DNA of 64,000 nucleotides, taken from the NCBI GenBank assembly GCA_036852015.1, contig JAANDG010000206.1:62001-126000 (forward strand), read 5' to 3'. This document shows positions 50,059 through 62,600 of the stretch, piece by piece; the stretch's first letter is position 1, and each line of letters starts with the position of its first letter. Below the pieces are notes generated by a model. That model saw only the letters and a list, made by a program, of their open reading frames with translations, did not search any database and was not told the origin of the DNA. The position numbers and the translations under genes were made by a program. The DNA comes from Pelodera strongyloides. Its lineage: Eukaryota > Nematoda > Chromadorea > Rhabditida > Rhabditidae.

Positions 50059-52052
50059 CTGATCTCATCACACTGTTTTCCAGTTGAAAACCCTGTGGCA
50101 AGATCTCAACACACTGTTTTCTAGTTTAAAACCCTGTGGCAAGATCTCAACACACTGATTCTAGTTGAAAACCCTGCGGCAAGATGTATTTCAGCTTAAA
50201 CTGATCTCAACACACTGGTTTCTAGTTGAAAACCCTGTGGCAAGATTTATTTCAGCTTAAACTGATCTCAACACACTGTTTTCTAGTTGAAAACCCTGTG
50301 GCAAGATCTCAACACAGTGCTTTCTAGTTGAAAACCCTGTGGCAAGATCTCAACACACTGTTTTCTAGTTGAAAACCCTGTGGCAAGATCTCAACACACT
50401 GTTTTCTAGTTGAAAACCCTGTGGCAAAATGTATTTCAGCTTAAACTGATCTCAACACACTGTTTTCAAGTTGAAAACCCTGTGGCAAGATCTCAACACA
50501 CTGTTTTCAACTGGAAGACCCTGTGGCCAAATGTATTTCAGCTTAAACTGATCTCAAAACCCTGTGGCAAGATGTATTTCAGCTTAAACTGATCTCAACA
50601 CACTGTTTTCTAGTTGAAAACCCTGTGGCAGGATCTCAACACACTGTTTTCCAGTTGAAAACCCTGTGGCAAGATCTCATCACACTGTTTTCAACTGGAA
50701 AACCCTGTGGCAAGATGTATTTCAGCTTAAACTGATCTCAACACACTATTTTCCAGTTGAAAACCCTGTGGCAACAAGATCTCAACACACTGTTTTCTAG
50801 TTGAAAACCCTGTGGCAAGATGTATTTCAGCTTAAACTGATCTCAACACACTAGTTTCTAGTTGAAAACCCTGTGGCAAAATGTATTTCAGCTTAAACTG
50901 ATCTCACACTGTTTTCAAGTTGAAAACCCTGTGGCAAAATGTATTTCAGCTTAAACTGATCTCAACCCACTGTTTTCCAGTTGAAAACCCTGTGGCAAGA
51001 TCTCAACACACTGTTTTCAACTGGAAAACCCTGTGCCAAGATGTATTTCAGCTTAAATTGATCTCAACACACGGTTTTCTAGTTGAAAACCATGTGGCAA
51101 GATCTCAACACACTGTTTTCTATTTGGAAACCCTGTGGCAAGATGTATTTCAGCTTAAAGCGAATTTTCCAAAGAGGCTAGCATTTCGCTTTAAACTGAT
51201 CTCAACACACTGGTTTCTAGTTGAAAAGCCTGTGGCAAAATGTATTTCAGCCTAAACTGATCTCTGCACACTTTTTCGAGTTGAAAACCCTGGCAAGATC
51301 TCAACACACTGTTTTCAACTGGAAGACCCTGTGGCAAAATGTATTTCAGCTTAAGCTGATCTCACAACCCTGTGGCAAGATGCTTTTCAGCTTAAACTAA
51401 TCTCAACACACTGTTTTCCAGTTGATAACCCTGTGGCAAGATCTTAACACACTGTTTTCAACAGTAAACCCCTGTAGCAAGATGTATTTCAGCTTAAGCT
51501 GATCTCAACACACTGTTTTCTAGTTGAAAACCTTGTGACAAGATGTATTGCAGCCTAAACTGATCTCAACACACTGTTTTCCAGTTGATAACACTGTGGC
51601 AAGATCTTAACACACTGTTTTCAACAGTAAACCCCTGTAGCCAGATGTATTTCAGCTTAAGCTGATCTCAACACACTGTTTTCTAGTTGAAAACCCTGTG
51701 GTAAGATGTATTTCAGCTTAAACTGATCTCAACACACTGTTTTCTAGTTGAAAACCCTGTGACAAGATGTCTTTCGGCTTAAACTGATCTCAACACAGTT
51801 TTCTAGTTGAAAACCCTGTGGCAAGATCTCAACACACTGTTTTCAACGGGAAACCCTATGGCAAGATGTATTTCAGCTTAAGTTGATCTCAACACACTGT
51901 TTTCTAGTTGAAAACCCTGTGGTAAGATGTATTTCAGCTTAAACTGATCTCAACACACTGTTTTCTAGTTGAAAACCCTGTGGCAAGATGCATTTCAGCT
52001 TAAACTGATCTCAACGCACTGTTTTTTAGTTGAAAACCCTGTGACAAAATGT
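50059..52052. repeat. satellite array of two interlaced units (about 2 kb)
   Basis: Two words alternate irregularly: a unit of about 41 bp (GATCTCAACACACTGTTTTC plus TAGTTGAAAACCCTGTGGCAA) and one of about 20 bp (GATGTATTTCAGCTTAAACT). Some stretches are A-A-A, others A-B-A-B. Variants include inverted half-words (TTTTCAACTGGAAAACCC). Short open frames across it are by-products. Confidence 0.95.
51155..51194. mobile_element. fragment of the palindromic TTAA element inside the satellite
   Basis: TTAAAGCGAATTTTCCAAAG followed by AGGCTAGCATTTCGCTTTAA: the end of the element at 30538-30708 collapsed to 40 bp, sitting at the TTAA of a satellite B unit. Confidence 0.85.
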
Positions 52053-55000
52053 TCACATTTGTAAAAATGTGCCGCGCACAATAACCACGCAATTTTGCCA
52101 AAAGTACGAATATATCGGAAACTTCAACATGCATCGAACGCCGAATTCGCGAGAGCTTGTGAGCGATATTTCGAAGCATGTTGAGTAAACTTAAGAAAGC
52201 TTATCAGGATCAAAGTAAACTGTCACTCATTAAATTGCCCGAGTGCAGTATAGTAGAGAGCAGAGGCCGCACCAAAAGCTCACATGAATGCATACTAAAT
52301 GAACACCATCACACGTACGTAATAGAAACCCGGTTAAAAGTCATCCCCAGGCCCAAGGAAACACGAGGTGCAAGAACAACAATCGATAATTTGGCAATTT
52401 CCCGGGATAATTATTTTGGGAAGTTGCCCGCAAGTAGCGAACATAAATATCAACATGTGCATAAAGAGTCGGTTTTAGCCCACGGCGACCACGAAACAGA
52501 AATGTGGCCCCGGTAAGCAATAATCCACGATATGTGAACATGTCCGGAGAGTGGCCCTGGAATGTTATACTATGAAGTAAACTTGGTACCTTCGATCATC
52601 CATCCTTCGAGGTAAACCCAAAAAAAAATAGCTCCGAAAAGTGATTTGGAGACCAATTCAGGGAACCACATAAGTTCTGATTAGCAGAAAAAGAAGTTTT
52701 CCAAGAATAAAAACCGCAAACAATAAGTGGGGAGGAGTTCGGACAATTTTTGTTAATTTACAACCCACTTCCATAAAACAGATGTGATCATTATACGGAA
52801 AAAAATGTTGTGTCCCCATACATTATCTATGTCAGATCTCAGAACTGACGATACTAAAGGGAAGATAGCGCCGAAAAATTATGCGAGTACTACTAATAAG
52901 GAATGCGGTTTTATCATTAACCTCCCTTCCCTGAAAGACTTCTTTTTCTGCAGAAACAAATTAATTCGCCTCTCACCCTTTCACTGTTTCCTTTCAGGAT
53001 TTTTATAATGAGAATGGACGAAAGCCTTTCTGAAGTCAAACTAATCGTACTTTCATAAGAAAAGGAACAAAGCAGAATAAAACATACCCTTGCCAGAAAT
53101 AAGGTCATGAGAGCGTCGTACGTGTCAGTCACAGCTAATTGATGCGAATGGATCCAGAGCACCAGCAGGTAACAGTAACGAGGCAACAGTTAGGAAGTCG
53201 CACACCGTCCAGGTCCCACCCGCTTCTGAAACAACATTTATACTAGTGTCGACCCATTGACGGAGTAAAAGAAACATAAGCACCAAAATAAAATACAAAT
53301 ATACAAAATAGGAGCTGTACAATTATTGCAACAATGGCTGTCAACTCACATAACATCCGCAGAGGTTCAAGTAATCTGACCATCCTCCTATGTAACGCTT
53401 CAACCTAGAGAAGCGTTTTACAAAAATGTCGTCTTCCACACGTCCTCCGCAGGTAGAGAGTTGTGGAGGAACCGTGGTGTGCATACCTAAAGTGTGTGAG
53501 CAGTACGCCGTTCCTTAAATGGAGAACATAATACATGCTGAAAATCATTATGTTCACGGAGGAAGGCTTGAGACGTGAAATTAGACATATTGGTAAAACA
53601 TTATAAATAAAAAAGAGAGTGAGGTATATTTCTCACCAGCCTGCATGTTTTCACCCCAATAACCTCAAGGAAATGAAATGCGCAATGCGCTTTTAAAATG
53701 CTCGTTGCGTCATTTCACTTTCACTTTTATTCTTCTCTCTAGTCTCTCTTCCTCTTCCACAGCTTCTCGAGTTCCCCCTAGGTAATCTCGTACCTCACAA
53801 CACACCACGCGCTCTATCTATTTCGCATTAAGCTAAGAACTAATAAATAAACACTACTTCTATTAGAATACTGACCGATCCCATGTGCACCACACAACTG
53901 TTTATGTCCCGATATTTATCCAGAAAAGCACGAAGATGTACAAAAGCCAAATTCAACAGCAAGGGAGAGATCATCGGAGTTATACAGATCCTGTGGAACT
54001 TCATGCGGAGATAGCAAGGAGCTGGAACTCAATTCTAGGATTATCGTTGTGAAAAAGCACCCGGATTTCTCAGTGTCAGGGGCAATATCAGAAGTCTAGG
54101 GACACCCAACTTCCAGAGGCTAAAACGCCCCCCACCAACTAGGCGCCGCCCTTTGGCATTTACATCTGTGGCGATTTTGCGGTGCCGGCGAATCGCGCAA
54201 TCAAACCTTCTCAACCGGAAATAGGGACCGCTTGAATTTCGAAGAAAGTGCATTCGGGAGGTCTAGGCTCTGAATGCGGAGTATCCCTAGTCGTCTAACA
54301 TCGACCCTAACGCTGAGAAATCCGGATGCCGTATCACAACGGCAACCCGAGAACTGAGTGCCCGCTCCGTGCTACCCCGATATGGACTTCTACAGGATCC
54401 GTACAACTACAGTGATGTTCCCCCTTGCTGTTGAATAAGGTATTGTTCAAATTCATGCTTTTTCGCATAAATTTCGGCACCGAACAATTGTATAGTACAT
54501 TTGGGAAAGGAAACAAAAAATCTAGACCTAATATTCCACAGCTTCCTCACCCTTCATTCCCCATTTCTCAAACCTTAACCTAGCTCTACCTTCTTCCCTT
54601 CGTTGTCCCTATCTCTCGCCTCCTCGTTCGCACGCCAATCACCCTCTCCCGTCTTCGCTGTCCTTTCTCCCCTCCTTATATTTCTTCAGTATTCCTTCAC
54701 TTCTCCCTTCGTCCTTCGTCGTCCCAGTTCCCAAATCACAATGGCAAGCCCCCTCGCTACCCTTCCGCACAAACACAAACCCTATTTCTTCTCTCTCACT
54801 TGTTCTAACTTCTGTATTGCACTTCTTAGTCACCCTTTCTTGCCCCACTATCCCTCTCTTCCTCGCCTCCACCTTTCACAACTTAACGTTTTCCAATTAT
54901 TCATTACCCCACCGTATCGTATCCCTCCCTGATATTTTCCTCATATGTCAAAAAATCACTTGGATGATCGGATGATCAACATTTTTGTGAGATTTGCTGT

Positions 55001-55915
55001 AGCGGCCTTCAGTTTTTGTTCGAACTGATCACTTTAACTAACAAATAAAAGTTCCCGTAAAACTGAATGTGGATGACAACAAAATTGACCAAAAACATAA
55101 TGATGTTGCCAGTATCCCACATAAAAGTACACCAAAACGTATTTGCACTTAAATCGTTTCGAGATCCGATCTCGAAACGGACTTGTAGATGTTTCAAAAG
55201 GAAAAGCAAACAGTTGCTCACGACATGTAAGCAGGAACCCGTGAAGACACATACTTGTATTACAAACTTACGGTCCATTTAAATTAACCTACTAACACTC
55301 AACTTCATTAAAACAAATTTAATTAACCTACATTAAATTAACCTGCATACTATCTTATTTAACTAATTAAGTCAAAACAGGCCAGAAACGGTTACTTGGA
55401 AAGCACCCATTGTGACGGTTCCACGGTTGAGTTGTATGCCCGTAAGCGCCAGGAGGAATTTCGTGGGATGAAGTTGAAATGCCTACATAAGCTACAAGAA
55501 ATGGAGGACGATGATTGGGAAGGGTGCCTTTTCACTACTGGACTTATTATGGGAACTCCGCCTTGCCCCGTTTGTAGGCCTCGGAACTGACGACGCCGAC
55601 AGACAACATATTGTGGAGGAAGTTTCCGCAAATTTTATAATTTTGGTCTTAGGACGTAAGTGGGCCCTAACGGCCCCAATTGGGTCAAAACTGAATATGA
55701 ACACTTTTTTGGATCCAGCATCATCCCTAACCTATAGTGGAGAAGTTTCAGCATATTTTATAATTTTGGACCAGGGACCTAAGTGGGCCCTAACGAGTTC
55801 CAACGGCACTATTTGGCACTAACGGGTTCCAACGATTGCACACGTTCAATAGTACCGAAATTATAATAAAACTAAGGTAATATGAAAACTTACATAAAAT
55901 CGATTGCAACTTCAC
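52053..55915. other. no gene I can support
   Basis: Several open frames (for example 52178-52516 plus, 55009-55278 minus) and splice-like pieces (a minus-strand segment ending with donor GTATGT at about 53088, another with GTGAGT at about 53350) occur, but no chain of exons with agreeing phase. A CT-rich stretch lies at 54540-54930. The word CCTAAGTGGGCCCTAACG or a close variant occurs at about 55650 and 55778. Confidence 0.4.
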
Positions 55916-56048
55916 TTTCAGTGTTGCGGATGCTGGTTTGCTTCTTGAATCGCGGCCGATTTTGCCAGTCACACGGTCGTAACATTGGCAGTAATAGTGG
56001 TACGAAGAGCAGGAACCATGCCGGTCAACGTCGTGCGATTTCAAACAC
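55916..56048 (-). CDS. candidate Cys-rich exon of an unknown secreted protein
   Basis: Acceptor ATTATTGCAG at 56049 and donor GTGAAG after 55916. The frame is open for 44 codons and begins CLKSHDVDRHGSCSSYHYYC with further Cys (QCYD), then a basic tail. Four Cys in 22 residues with aromatic spacing resemble small disulphide-rich domains, but no family is certain. The nearest upstream candidate exon (56287-56373) does not agree in phase. Confidence 0.35.
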
Positions 56049-56453
56049 CTGCAATAATAATAATAAATGTGTGAATTTATAGAGTATCTGAAGTATCAGT
56101 GAAGACCCTGGAGATCGAAGGCGAAGACAGACGTCTCAATTTTGCAAATTTAGCGCAAGAAAAGGGACCCTTGGAAACAACTTATTCTGTTTGAAGCAGA
56201 CAAATACAATGTACAGTGCTTTGTTTCTCAACGACAAGACTTGGTCCACAAGGCGCGGAAACAACACGTAGGTAAACGTAACTAACCATTATAGGAGCAT
56301 GTTATCCGGCTGCGGCTCTCGGTTCCACCGGAAGACTCGCCGTCCAAGTGAGCAAGTGGACCCAAACGCTTGCCTGAAACCAAGCAATAATAAATACACA
56401 TAATATTATGATAATACATGTAAGATCCAGAACAATTCAGAAACAGAAACCAA

Positions 56454-57167
56454 TCGGTGCTATTAAAGTTGGGGGGGCCAAAGTGGGCGGGGCCTCAAAC
56501 ATTATTTTTTCGACCTTTTGTATATATGAAAATTGGGATAAACGACTACGGGCATTCTACTGCTCACATAATATATGATGCATTGCTTAAGTTTTCACCA
56601 TTTTAATTTTACAATGAGACTGTATTGTCAGGGCGGCGCTATGACAATGCAGTCTGACGTCAATTACTTAGCCTTTAGCATTAGCAGCAACTACGAATCC
56701 ATCGTCTGGTGCCGTATGCAAGTATAAGGAAAGGCTGCCCCTTTGTGGGAGAATTTGTCCCACAATCTTTCTCTCACCTCCCACTGGTAGGCATGGAGCA
56801 TGCTCTGATAGTACTGACTACTGACCTACTTACTAATAGAAACGATGAAGACTGTTAGCTCCTGCTCAGCCTATCAATGTATCAATGTGAAAGTACTTTC
56901 CAAATTCGAAAAAAATAGCTAGGCCTAAGCTTCCCCGTCGGTATCACACAAAATCCAAGTGTACCGATACCGGCTGTTAAAATTTTGACTGTTATCTTTA
57001 GCCAATATCAATGTAACAGTATAGTAGGTAAATCCTCCTGCGCAATGTTGTTGGCAAGAAATAGAAGAACTAGAATGAATTAGGTTCAGTTTGGCTCGAA
57101 GAAAGGTCGAAAAAATAATGTTTGAGGCCCCGCCCACTTTGGCCCCCCCAACTTTAATAGCACCGAA
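56454..57167. mobile_element. inverted-repeat element with GC-rich ends (714 bp)
   Basis: The left end TCGGTGCTATTAAAGTTGGG runs on to CCTTT for about 66 bp and is repeated as its complement at 57102-57167 with almost no change. The interior is AT-rich and non-coding. The arms include TTAA but extend nine bases beyond it, so TTAA may not be the target site here. Confidence 0.85.
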
Positions 57168-58292
57168 AACTCTTCTGCGTGCGCCGCGGATGAAGAAAAA
57201 AGCCATGCATAACGATAGGTTGAACAAATAAACGACGATAATTCAGAGAAACAAAAATAGTACAATAGACGTGTGAACTAAACATCGCACGGATACATAC
57301 ACACACTACACATTGACCGATGGAGCTCCGAGAACATTCCACGAATCAAATGGGAACCAATCAGCGCACGACTCGTGAAATGGCCAAAGAGCGCGCGTAG
57401 TGCGAATATTTAAATTTAGCCTTCCGCTACGGTAGGTTACTGCGCAATAACAATCGACAACCGAACGTGCACGCGCACTAAGCACTGTAAACGTCAACGG
57501 CATAAACGAAAGTGCTGTTGTATAATAGGTGTAATATCATTTATTATTCACAAGCGTCATTTATTATAAATTGGAGAGGTGGAGTGACATTATCATATTT
57601 ATTGTAACGCATGCATAACGCATGCAGTAAAGTATTGATATTGTACATTAACTTGTTTTGTCAACAATAACAGAAAAAGCATCAACGATGGCAATTAAAG
57701 TATAAATGCCAGTATAAAAGTATAAAAACACAGTTTTGGAAAAAAACACAGATTGAGACGTGAGATCATTTATTAACCCGTGGAGAGGTACAAGAAATTC
57801 AAAACATTTCACATAATTGTAAGCATAATTACAGGCACTTTCAGCAATACAACGTTTGCAAACAAATAAGCTCCTATAACTATAAACACATATGATATTC
57901 GTACACTACTATATATACACGATAAAATTAATTATAACTAGAGTTACAACTCAATGTGAGTCACAAAACTGTTGTTTTTATACTGTTATTATGAGATCAA
58001 CGGAATCGACATGATCAATTCGACAATTTTTAAGTTACATTCGAGCGTGCTAACTACAAACATCTGAAAATGAGTCCAGAATGTCTATGGACATGTTTAT
58101 GTCAAAGGTGCATTATTAAATCCTTCCACCCAACTATTCGTTGGTCAATATAATACTACCAAGCCTGAAGGCTCTACGTCAGGTAGCCATTTTGTAGTGT
58201 ATAGTACTACTGGATCTTTGGAGTTTGAAGTTTGGATGTTGTACTCCGTAGCATGGTGTTTGTATTCCTTGCGGTCCTTTCAGCACGGTACA
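57168..58292. other. no gene seen
   Basis: AT-rich DNA. Contains short words repeated in tandem (AACGCATGC near 57606-57625). It lies downstream of the secreted-protein gene that ends at 58293. Confidence 0.4.
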
Positions 58293-59568
58293 TTAGATTC
58301 CTGCTTGATGACGAGCGAGCAACTGAAATAAGAAACAAATAAGATTTTAGGAATTATTTGCTGGTACTTAATATGATGTAACTTAACAAACCACATGCCA
58401 TACCGCTTTACAAATGTTGGTTAAATAATAGCAGCTGCCGCCTTTGCTGACGACATAAGATCGTCGAAACCAAATGTTTTCTTATCAACTGTAGCTGTAG
58501 AAAAAGCGAGCGAGAGAAAATTAATCGCTCAGCGAGTTCGCTCAGTTCATAGGCGAAGTATCACAGACAAGGAGACATGTTTACAGCATGTGATATTTTG
58601 TGAATGATTTTAGTCAACATGGGTTTACAATCAAGAGTATGGCACGTGATTTGTGAAATTTATAGAGGGACAACAGGGAACCCCACTTCCATGTATGTCA
58701 TTGTGTGCTGGAAGGGAGCACAATTTGCATATACTACATGAGAATTCACGGACCACGTGTCATACCTCTCTAAAATTGCAATTAGCCCGTGTCGTACCTC
58801 TCCAAAATTGCAATTAAACAAATTCCTTACATTTCCGAGATTCGCCCGTCTGAACTGTCTGAACTGCAAATGTCCACTTCCGTCTTTCACAAAATTGTTC
58901 ATTTTGTCCGTCTTGAATGTTTCGTACTCGGCAATTGATGGGATCGGTGCCTCGATGCCTTCGGGAAGGTTCTGAAAATTAACGAAATTACTTATTTCAT
59001 AAATATAGTTTTCATCCAATATCTTTTCATCCAATACGTTGGTCTTTGCTATTTCAAACACTAAAAATGTTGGGCAAAATGTTCTTTTTTTTCGTTCTGT
59101 GGCGTATTCGACTCCCCTATATTTAAGCGTAAGTCTAATAAGCCTTGACTGCCTCACAACGGCATTAATTTCTTTTCTAATCGAATATATCCGCACCTTA
59201 GCAATAAAGTCCATCATTTCTTTCATTTTAATCTCGTTCTGCTTCCTTTCCAGGTTTTTGTAAATGTCTTCAAGTGGCATCGAGCTGACTGAAAAAAAAA
59301 AAACGAATGATATATGGAATTCAGAATATAAATTGATTATGGCAAGAATTTATGTTCTTGTGTTTGACGTAACACTTTGCCCCACCTAAGGATCCTAAGG
59401 TCACTAATTGTATTACAAAACATTCTCTATGTCTACGTCTCTATGTCTAACATTCTCTATGTCTATGTCTCTATGTCTAACATTCTCTATGTCTATCAAA
59501 GTAAAATGGTACCTACCAATAGTCAGGCAAGAGACGGCGATGAATACGGTAATAAGTGTAAAGTTCAT
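58293..59568 (-). CDS. secreted protein, three exons, about 179 aa
   Basis: Exon 1 59517-59568 encodes MNFTLITVFIAVSCLTI, a signal peptide; donor GTAGGT. Exon 2 58831-59288 (acceptor TTTTTTTCAG) continues in frame with VSSMPLEDIYKNLERKQNEI, a basic amphipathic first half and an EGIEAPIPSIAEYE stretch. Donor GTAAGG after NLGN joins in phase 0 to exon 3, 58293-58322 (LLARHQAGI, stop). If the last donor is not used, the frame instead runs on to a stop at 58660. The mature protein has few Cys and no membrane helix. Family not recognised. Intron 1 holds a 30-bp tandem repeat (TCTCTATGTCTAACATTC) at about 59431-59500. Confidence 0.6.
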
Positions 59569-59637
59569 TGTAAATGGTAGTTTAAAGCTGCTATCAGGAT
59601 ACTTTGAACCGGTGCTAAACCATTCGTCGTTCCTGCC

Positions 59638-59644
59638 TTTTATA
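59638..59644 (-). promoter_or_regulatory. TATA box of the three-exon secreted-protein gene
   Basis: On the minus strand GCTATAAAAGGCAGG, 70 bp upstream of the ATG at 59568. Position and context fit a strong TATA promoter. Confidence 0.7.
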
Positions 59645-59649
59645 GCAAC

Positions 59650-62600
59650 AGTAGGCCGCGCCCCGTTTCACAAACCACGCCCTTCCTCTCCACTCCGCCA
59701 ATCACTGCGCGCCGCCACGCCCACATTGTATATTTGCTTTGAAAATAACTAAAATAAAATAAAATAAAGGGTTTAGGTAAAACCACGACAATAGACAGTG
59801 AAGAACTCATATCATAGTGTATACTGAGATGGATGTGGATAGTAATATGAAGAAGGTGGCATTGCATATTTTATACGTAAAAAATGAGTGCGAAAATGTG
59901 TTTTTCGATACATTGCCAGGTACAAAACAACTACGTTTACCTTGATTACCTTCAACGTACGAATATCCCTGTACGTAAGTTTACCCGACTGGTTATCTGT
60001 TCGTTATCTACAAACTGACTGGTGTCCGTAGTTCAACAAACATTCGGATTTGATCTACAAACACTTTTACGGTTCTATTATTTGCCCAATAACATTTTTT
60101 CCTCTTTTGTAGTAGAGTCTGTTTATCTTGTACTTTCGTATAACATAACATAGCATAACATTTACGACGAACATCCAAAAAATGTAGCGCACACAATGTA
60201 AATCGTTTTATATTGATCCATATCGATATACATGTTGTGTTCGGTGTATATTATGGTATTTATGCCACACGTACTAAATGGTCAATGCTACCATTCTATC
60301 CAAAAATAGCTACATGCTTTCCTTCTTCTTTCTATTTTTATCTCACAATCAGGCGAGCTTCCAACTTCCAACGATCAATTCTATTTTGAGCAGCTTTTCC
60401 GGTATGCGCAGCGATAGCGAATGATTGATTGGCGGTGATCGTGTAACCCGAAAAGAAACCTATATTCACGTGCTCCCAGTTGTGCGTTTGGCATGAGTAA
60501 TAAGGTTGCGAAGCTACTATGACCACTTACGTACGTTAAGATATCTACTCTTTTATAGCATACCAGACGCCTGAGGCGACTATACTCAGACGATCCTACT
60601 AAAATTATCATACTGCATGCTTATATGGAACGTCGGAAACGTATCTTTCAAGATTATGTAATAAGTTCGTTTGCTCTTATTTTGAAGAGTTGCGAAAAGG
60701 GACTACTTATACCAAACGCCCGAAACGTAGCAAAACGTTTCGTTCACACAAACAAAAAAGTAAACTCTTCTCCTTTATATAATAAGAAGATTCTTAGTGA
60801 AACTGATGTTTACGGCCTACACTTCAAAAAGCGAGGTATTGAATTGAAATGCGGGAAAGGAATAATGCCAGTGCATTGAATATATCTCGGGAATTCAATT
60901 ACCAATATCATATGTCCGCGGGCACTCGTAAATTCTGTACCATTTGGACACATAACACCGCTTCCAGGCCATTTCCACGCTAATTTTCCAATTCAGATCC
61001 TCTAGACAACCCGCGGACACCTTACTTATCGCGTAGTTACAAAATTCCATGGAACATTTCCATCAACTAATGATTAATTAGTCTTATTCCATATCAAATC
61101 AATGTAATAATTTGGTTTCTTTCCTGTTATCACTTGAAATAACGCTCACCAACTTTGTGTCCTCTTTCGCACTTTTTGCGGTAAAAAAGTGATTGATGAC
61201 CGTTAAATGATATTAAATCGATATCTTTTAGAGAGGGAAACGATCACCGGAAGTTTATCGTCTAACGTTCAAGCTTCAGCGAACAACAAAAATTCTTCAT
61301 GAGAAAAGCACGTGGGAAATGGTCATTGCTTCAAAATATGCAAATGATTTGAAAGGTTCCATTGACGTGCCACGTGTGTCTGTTTGCCCATACGCGTGTA
61401 TGGGCAACATGGGTTATGTACTTATGTGTGTATGTGTATGTGTGTGTGTTTGCGTTTTTGTGTTTGTGTGCATCCGTGTATCCGTGTTTGTTTGTGTATG
61501 GTGTGTGATCATACGTATGTATTAAACATAACTGAGTTTTTTATTATCCGAGATACTCCTCCAGTGGGATAAACCGACTTAACACGAATACTAACTCCCC
61601 TTTGGTGAGTCTACCTGCCAGACAGAGTTGAGGTATACGGTAGACGTAGACCGAACGCTCCGGTTGCTTGTGTTAAACCATCCCTACTATTTCCGAGGGA
61701 GTTGTTAATTAGAATAACACACAATAGCGCCATGTTCAACTTCTCCCCACTTAGTTAGTCTATGATTGATGGCTGTTTGCTGTGGTCGTTCATCGACAAA
61801 CAACCACAAAGTTGTTGTTCACCATGCAATTGCGCCATGTAGATCGTAAATAAGCTGCAACTTGTTTCTTCGTTCTGAATCTCTGGTCAGCTATCAAACA
61901 AAGCAGTAATAAATATGAACCATGCACGCGTCATACAGGTTCCCAAGTAGCATCGCTAAATGTAAAAGGTAACTATGCTCGGATATTGTAAGTATGTACA
62001 TTTCTTTGACTGACAAGCTTATAAATCGAAAAAATTGCCGAATTTTCTTGTGCTGAAAGAGGTATTGGAACCACGGATGATTGCGCGAGTTTGGGTGCAA
62101 TGGAAATAAAATTGCAATTTCAATGGAGCATTTCTTTCTTTTTTTGCACAGATTTATTTTCAAATCGAACAGACCCTTGAATAATTTGTAAAAGTATGCA
62201 ATATTTCTGCTCTGTGTCTCAAGACATGATGACCACAAATTGTGGGTGCAAAATTTTTCTCCCTTCCCAGAGTTGGGAGAGAAATTTTCTATATCTAAGC
62301 CGCGTGAAATTAATGATTTTGGTCTTCTGACGTCACGCTTTTGTAGGCACGTGAGTGATAGCTGGGGAAAGGTTACGGTAGCTTCTTTCACAAATTTCAA
62401 TTCGAAGGTAGGCATTAGGGTAGTTTCCGGACGGGGAAGGGGACAGAATTTTTAAGCATATGCCATCGCTTAGAGAGACCTCTCTGGGTTAATTACAGTA
62501 AGGTATCAAACTCCACGAAATGTTCAAAATTATTAATCGTAGATAATAGAATAGCAACAAAGAAGCATGTGATTGTGATGACTTTGTCGAAGCACAGTTC

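Noticed and set aside
50059..52052. Possible CRISPR array
   Set aside because: Units are contiguous tandem repeats with no unique spacers, and the DNA is eukaryotic.
52178..52516. 112-codon plus-strand open frame next to the satellite
   Set aside because: No signal peptide, domain, splice support or homologous copy; kept only as a note.
53088..53230. Possible minus-strand membrane-protein exon
   Set aside because: The frame that fits the donor contains a stop shortly after the only good acceptor; no phase-consistent neighbour.
54603..54932. 109-codon plus-strand open frame
   Set aside because: A CT-rich tract gives Ser/Pro/Leu/Phe low-complexity sequence with no gene signals.
55009..55278. 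89-codon minus-strand hydrophobic open frame
   Set aside because: Another frame is equally open over most of it, and a donor-like GTAAGT lies right after the ATG; not convincing as a gene.
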